From contig NZ_CP077092.1 of assembly GCF_014268585.2 (NCBI RefSeq), positions 2,108,001-2,172,000 on the forward strand: a DNA stretch of 64,000 nt, written 5' to 3'. Made by a program: the position numbers and the translations under genes. This stretch comes from Pseudomonas iranensis (GTDB lineage Bacteria; Pseudomonadota; Gammaproteobacteria; Pseudomonadales; Pseudomonadaceae). The notes beneath the pieces were generated by a model. It was given only the letters and a program-made list of their open reading frames with translations, did not search any database and was not told the DNA's origin. Each line of letters starts with the position of its first letter. Positions within the stretch are counted from its first letter, which is position 1. Positions 34,747-46,956 of the stretch are shown here, piece after piece.

Positions 34747-37341
34747 ATGAACACAGAATTCCGCAAGAACCTGCCCGGCACGCCGCTGGATTACTTCGAC
34801 ACCCGCGCGGCGGTCGAGGCGATTGCGCCTGGCAGCTACGACACCCTGCCGTACACCTCCCGCGTGCTGGCGGAAAACCTCGTGCGTCGCTGCGACCCGG
34901 CCACGCTCACCGATTCCCTCAAGCAACTGATCGAACGCAAGCGCGATCTGGATTTCCCGTGGTTCCCGGCGCGGGTGGTCTGCCATGACATCCTCGGCCA
35001 GACCGCGCTGGTCGACCTTGCCGGCCTGCGTGATGCCATCGCTTTGCAGGGCGGCGACCCGGCGCAGGTCAATCCGGTGGTGCCGACGCAGTTGATCGTC
35101 GACCACTCTCTGGCCGTTGAGGCGGGCGGTTTCGATGCCCAGGCCTTCGAGAAGAACCGCGCCATCGAAGATCGCCGCAACGAAGACCGTTTCCACTTCA
35201 TCAACTGGACCAAAAAGGCCTTTAAGAACGTCGATGTGATCCCGCCGGGCAACGGCATCATGCACCAGATCAACCTGGAGAAAATGTCGCCGGTGATTCA
35301 GGTGCGCGAAGGCGTGGCGTTCCCCGACACCTGCGTCGGCACCGACAGCCACACGCCGCACGTCGATGCGCTCGGTGTGATCGCCATCGGCGTTGGCGGC
35401 CTCGAAGCCGAGAGCGTGATGCTCGGCCGTGCGTCGTGGATGCGTCTGCCGGAAAGCGTTGGCGTCGAACTGACCGGCAAGCTGCAACCGGGCATCACCG
35501 CCACCGACATGGTCCTGGCCCTGACCGAATACCTGCGCAAGCAGAAAGTCGTTGGCGCATGGCTGGAATTCTTCGGTGAAGGGGCGGCAGCGCTGACCCT
35601 CGGTGACCGCGCGACCATCTCCAACATGGCCCCGGAATACGGCGCCACGGCGGCGATGTTCTACATCGACCAGCAGACCATCGATTACCTGAAACTGACC
35701 GGCCGTGAAGACCAGCAGGTTCAATTGGTCGAGCAATACGCCAAGTTGACCGGGCTTTGGGCTGACAGCCTCAAAGGTGCGCAATACGAGCGCGGCCTGA
35801 CCTTCGATTTGTCCTCGGTGGTGCGCAACATGGCCGGCCCGAGCAACCCGCACGCCCGCGTTGCGGTGTCCGATCTGGCGGCCAAAGGCATCTCCGGCCA
35901 GTGGGATGACGTGCCGGGGCAAATGCCCGACGGCGCGGTGATCATCGCCGCCATCACCAGTTGCACCAACACCAGCAACCCGCGCAACGTCATCGCCGCC
36001 GGCCTGTTGGCGCGCAATGCCAACAAGCTCGGCCTGGCCCGCAAGCCGTGGGTCAAATCTTCGCTGGCGCCGGGCTCGAAAACCGTGGCGCTGTACCTCG
36101 ACGAAGCGGGGTTGACCACTGAGCTGGAACAACTCGGTTTCGGCGTCGTGGCGTTTGCCTGCACCACTTGCAACGGCATGTCCGGCGCCCTCGATCCGCT
36201 GATCCAGCAAGAGATCATCGACCGCGATCTGTACGCGACCGCTGTGCTTTCCGGCAACCGCAACTTCGACGGCCGCATTCACCCGTACGCCAAACAGGCA
36301 TTCCTCGCCTCGCCGCCGCTGGTGGTTGCCTACGCGATCGCCGGGACCATCCGTTTCGATATCGAAAAGGATGTGCTGGGCGTGGTCGATGGTCGGGAAA
36401 TTCGCCTGAAAGACATCTGGCCGAGCGATGAAGAAATCGATGCGGTGGTGAAGTCTTCGGTCAAGCCTGAGCAGTTCCGTCAGGTCTATATTCCGATGTT
36501 CGCCGTGCATGAAGACACCGGGCCGAAAGTCGCGCCGCTGTACGACTGGCGTGAGATGAGCACCTACATCCGCCGTCCGCCGTACTGGGAAGGCGCGCTG
36601 GCCGGCGCCCGTCCGCTGAAGGGCATGCGCCCGCTGGCGGTGCTGCCGGACAACATCACCACTGATCACCTGTCGCCATCGAACGCGATCATGCTCGACA
36701 GCGCCGCCGGCGAATACCTGGCGAAAATGGGCCTGCCGGAAGAGGACTTCAACTCCTACGCCACCCACCGTGGCGACCACCTGACCGCCCAGCGCGCGAC
36801 CTTCGCCAACCCGAAACTGTTCAACGAAATGGTCGTGGAAAACGGCAAGGTCAAGCAGGGTTCGCTGGCGCGTGTCGAGCCGGAAGGCCAGGTCATGCGC
36901 ATGTGGGAAGCCATCGAAACCTACATGCAGCGCAAGCAGCCGCTGATCATCATCGCTGGCGCTGACTACGGTCAGGGGTCGTCCCGCGACTGGGCGGCGA
37001 AAGGCGTGCGCCTGGCCGGCGTCGAGGCGATTGCCGCTGAAGGTTTCGAACGCATTCACCGCACCAACCTGGTGGGCATGGGCGTGTTGCCGCTGGAATT
37101 CAAACCCGGCACCAACCGCCACACTCTGGCCATCGATGGCAGCGAAACCTACGACGTGATCGGCGAGCGCAAGCCGCGTGCGGATCTGACGCTGGTGATC
37201 AATCGCAAGAATGGCGAGCGCGTCGCAGTGCCGGTGACCTGCCGTCTCGATACCGCTGAAGAAGTGTCGATCTACGAGGCCGGCGGCGTGTTGCAGCGCT
37301 TTGCTCAGGACTTCCTCGAAGGATCGGCGGTAGCCGTTTAA
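34747..37341 (+). CDS. acnD: Fe/S-dependent 2-methylisocitrate dehydratase AcnD
   Basis: This 864-residue aconitase-superfamily enzyme has iron-sulfur ligand motifs ITSCTNTSNP (about 415) and FACTTCNG (about 475), TDSHTPHVDALG near residue 200, and a C-terminal swivel domain with DYGQGSSRDWAAKG. With PrpF it converts 2-methylcitrate to 2-methyl-cis-aconitate and on towards 2-methylisocitrate. The start is ATG 34747 (MNTEFRKNLPG). The operon also keeps prpD, so two dehydration routes are present. Confidence 0.93.
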   Translation: MNTEFRKNLPGTPLDYFDTRAAVEAIAPGSYDTLPYTSRVLAENLVRRCDPATLTDSLKQLIERKRDLDFPWFPARVVCHDILGQTALVDLAGLRDAIALQGGDPAQVNPVVPTQLIVDHSLAVEAGGFDAQAFEKNRAIEDRRNEDRFHFINWTKKAFKNVDVIPPGNGIMHQINLEKMSPVIQVREGVAFPDTCVGTDSHTPHVDALGVIAIGVGGLEAESVMLGRASWMRLPESVGVELTGKLQPGITATDMVLALTEYLRKQKVVGAWLEFFGEGAAALTLGDRATISNMAPEYGATAAMFYIDQQTIDYLKLTGREDQQVQLVEQYAKLTGLWADSLKGAQYERGLTFDLSSVVRNMAGPSNPHARVAVSDLAAKGISGQWDDVPGQMPDGAVIIAAITSCTNTSNPRNVIAAGLLARNANKLGLARKPWVKSSLAPGSKTVALYLDEAGLTTELEQLGFGVVAFACTTCNGMSGALDPLIQQEIIDRDLYATAVLSGNRNFDGRIHPYAKQAFLASPPLVVAYAIAGTIRFDIEKDVLGVVDGREIRLKDIWPSDEEIDAVVKSSVKPEQFRQVYIPMFAVHEDTGPKVAPLYDWREMSTYIRRPPYWEGALAGARPLKGMRPLAVLPDNITTDHLSPSNAIMLDSAAGEYLAKMGLPEEDFNSYATHRGDHLTAQRATFANPKLFNEMVVENGKVKQGSLARVEPEGQVMRMWEAIETYMQRKQPLIIIAGADYGQGSSRDWAAKGVRLAGVEAIAAEGFERIHRTNLVGMGVLPLEFKPGTNRHTLAIDGSETYDVIGERKPRADLTLVINRKNGERVAVPVTCRLDTAEEVSIYEAGGVLQRFAQDFLEGSAVAV

Positions 37342-37393
37342 ATCAACGTTTGGGCATGGGATTTCAAGTCCCATGCCTTCGGTAAGGAGCACC

Positions 37394-38584
37394 ATGGCTC
37401 ACGCACCACAAATCAGAATCCCTGCGACTTACATGCGCGGCGGCACCAGCAAAGGCGTGTTCTTCAGCCTCACCGATCTGCCCGAAGCAGCGCAGGTTCC
37501 AGGCCCGGCGCGCGACGCTTTGTTGCTGCGAGTGATCGGCAGCCCCGATGCCTACGACAAGCAGATCGACGGCATGGGCGGCGCGACGTCGAGCACCAGC
37601 AAAACCGTAATCCTGTCGAAAAGCACCCGCGCCGATCACGACGTCGATTACCTGTTCGGCCAGGTGTCGATCGACAAGCCGTTCGTCGACTGGAGCGGCA
37701 ACTGCGGCAATCTCTCGGCGGCGGTCGGTTCGTTCGCCATCAGCAACGGTCTGGTCGACGCCAGCCGCATTCCGCACAACGGTGTGGCGGTGGTGCGCGT
37801 GTGGCAGGCCAACATCGGCAAGACCATCATCGCCCACGTGCCGATCACCAACGGCGAAGTGCAGGAAACCGGTGATTTCGAACTCGACGGCGTGACCTTT
37901 CCGGCGGCCGAAGTGCAGGTCGAATTCATGGATCCGGCGGCGGAAGAAGAGGGCGGCGGTGGCTCGATGTTCCCCACCGGCAATCTGGTCGATGAACTCG
38001 AAGTGCCGGGTGTCGGCACGTTCAAGGCGACCATGATCAACGCCGGGATCCCGACGATATTCGTCAACGCCGAAGACATCGGTTACACCGGCACCGAACT
38101 CCAGGGCGCGATCAACGGAGATCCAAAAGCGCTGCTGATGTTCGAGACGATCCGTGCCTACGGTGCGTTGCGCATGGGCCTGATCGCCAATCTGGAAGAA
38201 GCCGCCAAGCGGCAGCACACGCCGAAAGTAGCATTCGTCGCCAAGCCTGCGGATTACGTAGCGTCGAGTGGTAAAGCGATTGCCGCTGGTGATGTCGATC
38301 TGCTGGTGCGCGCGTTGTCGATGGGCAAGCTGCACCACGCAATGATGGGCACGGCGGCAGTGGCGATCGGCACGGCGGCAGCGATTTCCGGCACGTTGGT
38401 CAATCTTGCTGCTGGTGGGATTGAGCGCAATGCGGTGCGTTTCGGCCATCCGTCCGGGACGTTGCGCGTGGGCGCCGAGGCGACGCTGGAGAACGGCGAG
38501 TGGGTGGTGAAGAAAGCCATCATGAGCCGCAGTGCGCGGGTGCTCATGGAAGGTTACGTCCGCGTGCCTGCTGACTCGTTCTGA
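37394..38584 (+). CDS. prpF: 2-methylaconitate cis-trans isomerase PrpF
   Basis: This 396-residue PrpF/DapF-like isomerase starts PATYMRGGTSKGVFF, with IDGMGGATSSTSKTV and WSGNCGNLSAAVG in the active-site region. It isomerises the AcnD product so that the cycle can continue and is functionally paired with AcnD. The start is ATG 37394, after an AAGGAG site, rather than the ATG seven codons upstream. It follows acnD after about 50 bases. A MITE-like element separates it from prpD. Confidence 0.93.
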   Translation: MAHAPQIRIPATYMRGGTSKGVFFSLTDLPEAAQVPGPARDALLLRVIGSPDAYDKQIDGMGGATSSTSKTVILSKSTRADHDVDYLFGQVSIDKPFVDWSGNCGNLSAAVGSFAISNGLVDASRIPHNGVAVVRVWQANIGKTIIAHVPITNGEVQETGDFELDGVTFPAAEVQVEFMDPAAEEEGGGGSMFPTGNLVDELEVPGVGTFKATMINAGIPTIFVNAEDIGYTGTELQGAINGDPKALLMFETIRAYGALRMGLIANLEEAAKRQHTPKVAFVAKPADYVASSGKAIAAGDVDLLVRALSMGKLHHAMMGTAAVAIGTAAAISGTLVNLAAGGIERNAVRFGHPSGTLRVGAEATLENGEWVVKKAIMSRSARVLMEGYVRVPADSF

Positions 38585-38595
38585 CTCGACATTTT

Positions 38596-38773
38596 ACCCT
38601 CACCCCAGCCCTCTCCCTGAGGGAGAGGGGGCTGACCGAGGTGTCTTGCGAGGTACATCGACCTGAGAGATCGAGACGATTATGGATTCAGCGATGGACT
38701 TTCAGGTCGGTGAACCTCCACGGCATCCCCCAATCGGTCCCCTCTCCCTCGGGAGAGGGCTAGGGTGAGGGGC
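38596..38773. repeat. MITE-like element with CCCTCACC ends, copy B
   Basis: Terminal inverted repeats at 38596-38633 and about 38737-38773 enclose CGACCTGAG and GATTATGGATTCAG blocks whose reverse-complement forms recur in copy C. It sits between prpF and prpD. Confidence 0.8.
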
Positions 38774-38876
38774 TACCCTCTGACACAACACAAAGAAACC
38801 AGACACCACGAACCATAAACCAGCCAAGCCCCTGAGGAAGACCCAACCACTCATTTCCCCGAACAGGAGAACCACC

Positions 38877-40361
38877 GTGAGCGCCAACGTCGACCTGAAC
38901 AACCGCCCCGATTACGACGCAGTCCTGCAGGACATCGCCGACTACGTCCTCACCTTCAAGCCCGAATCCGCCGAGGCGCTGAACACCGCGCGCAACTGCC
39001 TGATCGACACGCTGGGCTGCGGTCTGCTGGCCCTGCGTTTCCCCGAATGCACGAAACACCTCGGCCCGATCGTCGAGGGCACGGTTGTACCGTTCGGTGC
39101 ACGAGTGCCAGGTACCCCTTATCGTCTCGATCCGGTCAAAGCCGCGTGGGATATCGGCTGCATTGTCCGCTGGCTCGACTACAACGACACCTGGCTCGCC
39201 GCCGAATGGGGCCATCCATCGGACAACCTCGGCGCCATCCTCGCCGTTGCCGATCACCTGTCGCAAAAACGCGTCGCCAACGGTGAGGCGCCGCTGACGG
39301 TCCGCGATGTGCTGGAAGCAATGATCATGGCCCACGAGATTCAAGGCGTGATCGCTCTGGAAAACTCCTTCAACCGGGTAGGACTGGATCACGTCATTCT
39401 GGTGAAAGTCGCATCAACTGCCGTCAGCGCCCGACTGATGGGCGCCAATCGCGAGCAGCTGTTGTCGGCACTGTCCCACGCCTTCGCCGACGGTCAGGCA
39501 CTGCGCACTTATCGGCATGCGCCGAACGCCGGCTCGCGCAAATCCTGGGCGGCGGGGGATGCGGCGAGTCGCGGCGTGCGTCTGGCCGACATCGCCATGC
39601 GCGGTGAGATGGGCATTCCCGGTGTGTTGAGCGCGAAGCAGTGGGGGTTCTATGACGTATCGTTCAGCCACACCAACAACGATCTGGCGCTGAAGCCCGA
39701 GGACAAACGCGCTTTCAGCTTCTCCCGGCCGTTCGGCAGTTACGTGATGGAAAACGTGCTGTTCAAGATCAGTTTCCCCGCCGAATTCCATGCGCAGACG
39801 GCATGCGAGGCGGCGGTGACCTTGCATCCGCTGGTTCGCAATCGCCTGCATGAGATCGACCGCATCGTCATCACCACCCATGAATCGGCGATCCGCATCA
39901 TTTCCAAGGTCGGCCCGCTGGCCAATGCCGCCGACCGCGACCACTGCCTGCAATACATGACCGCCGTGCCGCTGGCATTCGGCAATCTGGTGGCTGAGCA
40001 CTACGAAGACGCCTTCCACAAGGCGCATCCGATCATCGACGTGCTGCGCGAAAAAATGGTCATCGTTGAAGAACCGCGCTTCACCCGCGAATACCTTGAG
40101 CCTGACAAACGCTCGATTGCCAACGCCGTGCAGGTGTTTTTCAAGGACGGCAGCAGCACCGACAACGTCGTGGTGGAGTACCCGATCGGCCATCGCCGCC
40201 GCCGCGCCGAAGGCATTCCGTTGCTGGAAGACAAGTTCAAGGCCAACCTGGCCACGCGGTTTGCCGGCCAGCGTTGCGCTGAGATATTTGCGCTCTGTGA
40301 GGATCAGGCGCGGCTGGAAGCCACAGCGGTGAATCGATTCATCGATCTGTTTGTGCTCTGA
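38877..40361 (+). CDS. prpD: 2-methylcitrate dehydratase (MmgE/PrpD family)
   Basis: This 494-residue iron-sulfur-independent dehydratase has the family-typical [14 protein letters not shown] segment, the [41 protein letters not shown] block and a full-length C-terminal domain. It dehydrates 2-methylcitrate to cis-2-methylaconitate. The GTG start at 38877 is supported by GGAG 7 bases upstream. It is at the end of the prp cluster although AcnD plus PrpF already cover the step, so it may be a spare or condition-specific enzyme. Confidence 0.92.
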   Translation: MSANVDLNNRPDYDAVLQDIADYVLTFKPESAEALNTARNCLIDTLGCGLLALRFPECTKHLGPIVEGTVVPFGARVPGTPYRLDPVKAAWDIGCIVRWLDYNDTWLAAEWGHPSDNLGAILAVADHLSQKRVANGEAPLTVRDVLEAMIMAHEIQGVIALENSFNRVGLDHVILVKVASTAVSARLMGANREQLLSALSHAFADGQALRTYRHAPNAGSRKSWAAGDAASRGVRLADIAMRGEMGIPGVLSAKQWGFYDVSFSHTNNDLALKPEDKRAFSFSRPFGSYVMENVLFKISFPAEFHAQTACEAAVTLHPLVRNRLHEIDRIVITTHESAIRIISKVGPLANAADRDHCLQYMTAVPLAFGNLVAEHYEDAFHKAHPIIDVLREKMVIVEEPRFTREYLEPDKRSIANAVQVFFKDGSSTDNVVVEYPIGHRRRRAEGIPLLEDKFKANLATRFAGQRCAEIFALCEDQARLEATAVNRFIDLFVL

Positions 40362-40377
40362 CAGACCGCGTTATCGT

Positions 40378-40455
40378 TCTTCGCGGGCAGGCTCGCTCCC
40401 ACAGTCGTTACGATGCAGGTCCACTGTGGGAGCGAGCTTGCTCGCGAAGGCGCCA
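40378..40455. repeat. REPIN after prpD
   Basis: A reverse REP (variant CGGGCAGGC) at about 40382-40404 and a forward REP at about 40425-40449 separate the convergent prpD and ppsR genes. Confidence 0.88.
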
Positions 40456-40472
40456 GATCAGGCAACGCCGGA

Positions 40473-41291
40473 CTACTTGAACCGCCGCTCAACGCCTTTT
40501 TCCACGAGAATCTTCGCCGAAATCTCTTCCACCGAGAAATGCGTGGAATTGATGTGCGGAATGTTCTCGCGGCGGAACAGGTTCTCCACTTCGCGCACTT
40601 CGAATTCGCACTGGGCGTAGCTCGAATAACGGCTGTTGGGCTTGCGCTCGTTGCGAATCGCAGTGAGGCGGTCGGGGTCGATGGTCAGGCCGAACAGCTT
40701 GTGCTGATGGGCGCGCAGGGCCGTCGGCAGGGTCAGGCGTTCCATGTCGTCTTCGGTCAGCGGATAGTTGGCCGCGCGGATGCCGAACTGCATGGCCATA
40801 TACAGACACGTCGGCGTTTTGCCGCATCGCGACACGCCCACTAGTATCAGATCGGCTTTGTCGTAATAGTGGGTGCGCGCGCCGTCATCGTTGTCGAGGG
40901 CGAAGTTCACCGCCTCGATGCGCTCCATGTAATTGGAGTTGTGCCCGATGGAATGGGACTTGCCCACGGTATAGGAAGAATGCTCGGTGAGCTCCTGTTC
41001 GAGCGGCGCGAGGAAGGTCGAGAAAATGTCGATCATGAAACCATTGGACGTTGCGAGAATCTCACGAATGTCCTGATTGACGATGGTGTCGAAGATGATC
41101 GGGCGAAAGCCGTCGGTTTCAGCGGCTTTGTTGATTTGTTGTACCATGGCCCGCGCTTTTTCCACGCTGTCGATGTAGGGCCGCGTGAATTTGCTGAAGG
41201 TAATGTTTTCGAACTGCGCCAACAGGCTTTGACCCAGGGTTTCGGCGGTAATGCCGGTGCCATCGGAGATGAAGAAAGCAGATCGTTTCAT
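40473..41291 (-). CDS. ppsR: PEP synthase regulatory protein (ADP/Pi-dependent kinase-phosphorylase)
   Basis: This 272-residue DUF299 protein starts [20 protein letters not shown] and contains a P-loop [10 protein letters not shown] near residue 155. It inactivates PEP synthase by ADP-dependent threonine phosphorylation and reactivates it by phosphorolysis. The start is ATG 41291 with AAGGTGC. The extra upstream codons overlap the divergent ppsA promoter. It is divergent from its target ppsA, the usual arrangement in Pseudomonas. Confidence 0.95.
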   Translation of the reverse strand: MKRSAFFISDGTGITAETLGQSLLAQFENITFSKFTRPYIDSVEKARAMVQQINKAAETDGFRPIIFDTIVNQDIREILATSNGFMIDIFSTFLAPLEQELTEHSSYTVGKSHSIGHNSNYMERIEAVNFALDNDDGARTHYYDKADLILVGVSRCGKTPTCLYMAMQFGIRAANYPLTEDDMERLTLPTALRAHQHKLFGLTIDPDRLTAIRNERKPNSRYSSYAQCEFEVREVENLFRRENIPHINSTHFSVEEISAKILVEKGVERRFK

Positions 41292-41465
41292 TTGCACCTT
41301 GGGCCTTAAGCTAGTAACGAATCTTGGATATGATAGGCGCGATTTGCCGGCCGCCATTGGCCCGCATTCTCACTTATTTTCCAGGTCCAGGCCATACAAC
41401 CGGCCAAGGCTCCCCCGGGCCGCCGGTTTCTGAGCTTTTCCAACACAGTTAGTGGAGAGATCACC

Positions 41466-43835
<2,370 letters not shown>

Positions 43836-43888
43836 TCAGTATGTAATTGGCCCGCGCCCCATGTGGGAGCGGGCCTTGAGATTGAAGT

Positions 43889-43920
43889 AGGGCGGGCTCC
43901 AGCGGATGCCGCCCTTTTTT
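43889..43920 (+). terminator. Terminator of ppsA
   Basis: AGGGCGG / CCGCCCT with a 13-base loop is followed by a T-tract. A degenerate REP arm (TGTGGGAGCGGGCC) lies just before it. Confidence 0.8.
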
Positions 43921-43933
43921 GTGCAAGAGCATT

Positions 43934-44923
43934 ATGCAAAGCAGCAGCAACCTGTTTCCTGTCGCGCTGATCAGCGCCGAGCGGCGCGGCGATCTGAGCG
44001 AAGACGTCTATCGATTGAAACCCGGCAATAGCCCGGACTGGTCCGTGGAGATCGCCGTCACCCGCCTGGGCATGGCCGATGACATGGCGCCACGCGGCGT
44101 GCCGGTGATTCTGTTGCACGGCAGCTTTTCCAATCGGCGCTTCTGGTTTTCCCCCAAAGGCCTCGGGCTCGGCGCGTATCTGACGCGGCTGGGCTTCGAC
44201 GTGTGGATTCCGGAAATGCGCGGTCACGGCCTGTCCCAGCGCAATGAGGACTACCGGCGCAACCGCGTGGCCGACTACGCCCGCTACGATCTGCCGGCGA
44301 TTGCCGCGTTCGTGCGTGAGCAGAGCGGACAGATCCCGCACTGGATCGGCCATTCCCTGGGCGGCATCACCTTGGCGGCGGCACTCGGCGGCGAATACCT
44401 CGGCGAACCGGCCGTGGCTTCGGCGGCGTTTTTCGGCACTCAGGTCAGCCGCACCTACTGGCCGTTGAAAATCCCACCGGTGGAGTGGGGCGGGCGCTTC
44501 ATTCTCAAGCGGTTCGCGCAGCTGTCCGGCTCACGCCTCAAACGCGGTCCGGAAGACGAGCCGATCGGCCTGGCCATCGAAAGCATGCGCTGGTACGGCT
44601 TGTTCGGACGCTTCGGCGACAAGGACAAGGACTGGTGGGCCGGGCTTGCCGATGTTCAGCTGCCGGTGCTGGCCGTGACGGCGGCGGGCGATCATCAGGA
44701 TCCGGCGTGGGCCTGCCGCAAGCTGTTCGAGCAGATCGGCTCCGAGCACAAGCAGTTCATCAACTTGGGCCGCGAGCAGGGCTTCTCGGATAATTTCGGC
44801 CATGTCGAAATGTTGGTGAGCAAAGCAGCGCAGGCTGAGGTATGGCCGCTGGTGGCGCGCTGGTTGAACGATCAGCAGACGCCATTGCTGGCGCAGACGA
44901 CGGATCTGGCCGCTGCGGTGTGA
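43934..44923 (+). CDS. Alpha/beta-hydrolase (esterase/lipase-like)
   Basis: This 329-residue cytoplasmic alpha/beta-hydrolase has an oxyanion/first-loop segment VILLHGSFSNRRFW, the nucleophile elbow GHSLGG (about residue 143) and a C-terminal FGHVEML histidine. There is no signal peptide. The substrate is unknown, and the enzyme resembles acyl-ester hydrolases without a special lid. The start is ATG 43934 (MQSSSNLFPV), chosen over an in-frame start five codons upstream. It begins 14 bases after the ppsA terminator and is its own unit. Confidence 0.8.
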   Translation: MQSSSNLFPVALISAERRGDLSEDVYRLKPGNSPDWSVEIAVTRLGMADDMAPRGVPVILLHGSFSNRRFWFSPKGLGLGAYLTRLGFDVWIPEMRGHGLSQRNEDYRRNRVADYARYDLPAIAAFVREQSGQIPHWIGHSLGGITLAAALGGEYLGEPAVASAAFFGTQVSRTYWPLKIPPVEWGGRFILKRFAQLSGSRLKRGPEDEPIGLAIESMRWYGLFGRFGDKDKDWWAGLADVQLPVLAVTAAGDHQDPAWACRKLFEQIGSEHKQFINLGREQGFSDNFGHVEMLVSKAAQAEVWPLVARWLNDQQTPLLAQTTDLAAAV

Positions 44924-45133
44924 GGGGCGTTCCGTTCAGCCTGGCTTGCGGCTAAGATATGACGCATTGTGCGGTTCTGGTCATATTTCGTGACTGTTTA
45001 GCGATAACGTTTCAGCCGCGGTTCAGGTTCGCTCAGCGACCATGGCATGGACTAAGGTAAACAGCGACCGCCGGAACTCGTCTCATCAGAATGCGGCATC
45101 CTTGATCGTCTTCCTTGTTACAGGAGTTTTTCG

Positions 45134-45625
45134 ATGGAACATTACCTTACGCCTGACCTGTGCGACGCCTACCCGGAGCTGGTGCAGGTGCTGGAACCGA
45201 TGTTCAGCAATTTCGGCGGCCGGGATTCCTTCGGCGGCGAAATCGTGACCATCAAGTGCTTCGAAGACAATTCGCTGGTCAAGGAGCAGGCCGAACTCAA
45301 CGGCAAAGGCAAAGTGCTGGTGGTCGATGGCGGCGGTTCGCTGCGCCGCGCCCTGCTGGGCGACATGATCGCCGCCAAGGCTGCGCAGAACGGTTGGGAA
45401 GGGCTGGTGATCTACGGTTGCATCCGTGACGTCGACGTCATCGCCCAGACCGATCTCGGCGTGCAGGCGCTGGCCAGCCACCCGATGAAAACCGACAAGC
45501 GCGGCATTGGCGACCTCAACGTCCCGGTGACTTTCGCCGGCGTGACGTTCCACCCGGGCCAGTACATTTATGCGGACAACAACGGCGTGATCGTGTCGCC
45601 GAGCCCGCTGAAAATGCCTGAATAA
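45134..45625 (+). CDS. rraA: RraA-family regulator of RNase E / ribonuclease activity
   Basis: This 163-residue trimeric RraA fold has the conserved [21 protein letters not shown] opening, the [15 protein letters not shown] central loop and [21 protein letters not shown]. RraA binds RNase E and lowers its activity. The same fold also occurs in HMG/CHA aldolases, but the lack of an extended aldolase region and the usual length favour RraA. An ACAGGAG ribosome site lies just upstream. Terminal residues are typical. Confidence 0.92.
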   Translation: MEHYLTPDLCDAYPELVQVLEPMFSNFGGRDSFGGEIVTIKCFEDNSLVKEQAELNGKGKVLVVDGGGSLRRALLGDMIAAKAAQNGWEGLVIYGCIRDVDVIAQTDLGVQALASHPMKTDKRGIGDLNVPVTFAGVTFHPGQYIYADNNGVIVSPSPLKMPE

Positions 45626-45646
45626 GCTTTTCGACAAGGGATGCGG

Positions 45647-46642
45647 ATGTTCGAGGAAGAAAACGCGCAATGGGGGCTGGTGCATGCCCTGGTGCTGGAC
45701 GGCAAGGGCGGTGCGCGTTCGATAGCCCGGACTGAGCTCGACGATTTGCAGCTGCAGGCCCATGAAAGCCTGTGGCTGCACTGGGATCGCAGCCATCCGC
45801 AGACCCAGACCTGGCTGCGTAAATCCAGCGGGCTCAATGAATTCACCTGCGATCTATTGCTGGAAGAGAACACCCGCCCGCGTCTGTTGCCATTGCCCGA
45901 CTTTGAGCTGTTGCTGTTTCTGCGCGGGGTCAATCTCAATCCCGGCGCCGAGCCGGAAGACATGGTCTCGGTGCGGATTTTCGCCTCCGCTCAGCGCGTG
46001 ATTTCCCTGCGTTTGCGCCCGTTGCGGGCTACGGATGAGTTGCTGGCGCTGCTGGTTGAGGGCAAAGGGCCGAGAACTTCCTCGGAATTGATGCTGTATC
46101 TGGCGCAGTTCCTCACGAATAAAGTGCAGGATCTGGTCACATGCCTGTCGGAAGTGGTCGATGAGGAAGAAGAAAAGCTCGACGCCGACGAACGGTATAC
46201 GCCCGAGCATGGGGCGATTTTGCACATCCGTCGCAGAGCGGCCGGGCTGAAGCGTTTTCTCGCCCCACAGCGGGATATTTTCGGCCAGCTGACGCGGATC
46301 AAACTGCCGTGGTTCGTCGAAGACGACGCCGACTACTGGAACGAGTTGAACAACAGCCTGACCCGTTATCTGGAAGAGCTCGAATTGACCCGAGAGCGCG
46401 TGGGGCTTGTGCTGGAGGCCGAAGACCGGCGTTTGAGCGTGCACATGAACCGCACCATGTACCGCTTCGGCATCATTACCTGCATCTTTTTGCCGATGAG
46501 TTTCATCACCGGTCTGCTCGGCATCAATGTCGGCGGTATTCCGTTCGCCGAAAGCCCGTATGGCTTCCTGATCGCCTGTCTGACGGTGCTCGCCCTGGCA
46601 TTCGGCCAGTGGTGGTTGTTCCGTCGATTGCGCTGGGTGTGA
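45647..46642 (+). CDS. cmaX: CorA-like divalent cation transporter CmaX
   Basis: This CorA/ZntB-like protein (331 residues from ATG 45647) has a long cytoplasmic domain and two C-terminal helices (FGIITCIFLPMSFITGLLGI and GFLIACLTVLALAFGQWWLF). The pore motif is GINVGG instead of GMN, as in ZntB-type transporters, so zinc or proton-coupled efflux is possible. ATG 45641 is two codons upstream, but the AAGGG site fits 45647 better. It is the first gene of the cmaX-crfX-cmpX-sigX block. Confidence 0.85.
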   Translation: MFEEENAQWGLVHALVLDGKGGARSIARTELDDLQLQAHESLWLHWDRSHPQTQTWLRKSSGLNEFTCDLLLEENTRPRLLPLPDFELLLFLRGVNLNPGAEPEDMVSVRIFASAQRVISLRLRPLRATDELLALLVEGKGPRTSSELMLYLAQFLTNKVQDLVTCLSEVVDEEEEKLDADERYTPEHGAILHIRRRAAGLKRFLAPQRDIFGQLTRIKLPWFVEDDADYWNELNNSLTRYLEELELTRERVGLVLEAEDRRLSVHMNRTMYRFGIITCIFLPMSFITGLLGINVGGIPFAESPYGFLIACLTVLALAFGQWWLFRRLRWV

Positions 46643-46705
46643 ACATGGCGCATGTGACCCGAGCAAATCTGCCCGCGTCTTTCACAGACATCACGAGAGG
46701 TGCGT

Positions 46706-46954
46706 ATGCACGATCCGTTTGAACAGTCTTTGCGCGACATGCTCAACGCTTCGCCGTCCAGCCGCGACGACGATGCGTGCCTGGGCCGCGTACTCAAAAC
46801 CGCCAACCGCCAGGTCGGCGCCGGTGATCTGTTCAGCCTGCTGGGCCGCTGGCTGCCCGCGCTGATGATCGCCCTGAACAATGGCTCGGCGCATGTCTCG
46901 CCGGTTTCCCGTCTCCGTAAAACCACTGCTCGCACTGCTGATAAGGCTGATTGA
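46706..46954 (+). CDS. crfX: CrfX, small protein of the sigX region
   Basis: This 82-residue protein has a short N-terminal region (MHDPFEQSLRDMLNASPSS), a weakly hydrophobic centre (GDLFSLLGRWLPALMIALNN) and a basic tail (RLRKTTARTADKAD). It is known only from this Pseudomonas locus and its function is not established. The start is ATG 46706 with GAGAGG upstream. It ends two bases before the cmpX ATG, so it is coupled to that channel gene. Confidence 0.82.
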   Translation: MHDPFEQSLRDMLNASPSSRDDDACLGRVLKTANRQVGAGDLFSLLGRWLPALMIALNNGSAHVSPVSRLRKTTARTADKAD

Positions 46955-46956
46955 AT

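Noticed and set aside
33733..37395. Long minus-strand ORF of 1220 codons
   Set aside because: It is antisense to prpC and acnD, whose reading frames carry clear family motifs. Long antisense frames are expected in this high-GC DNA.
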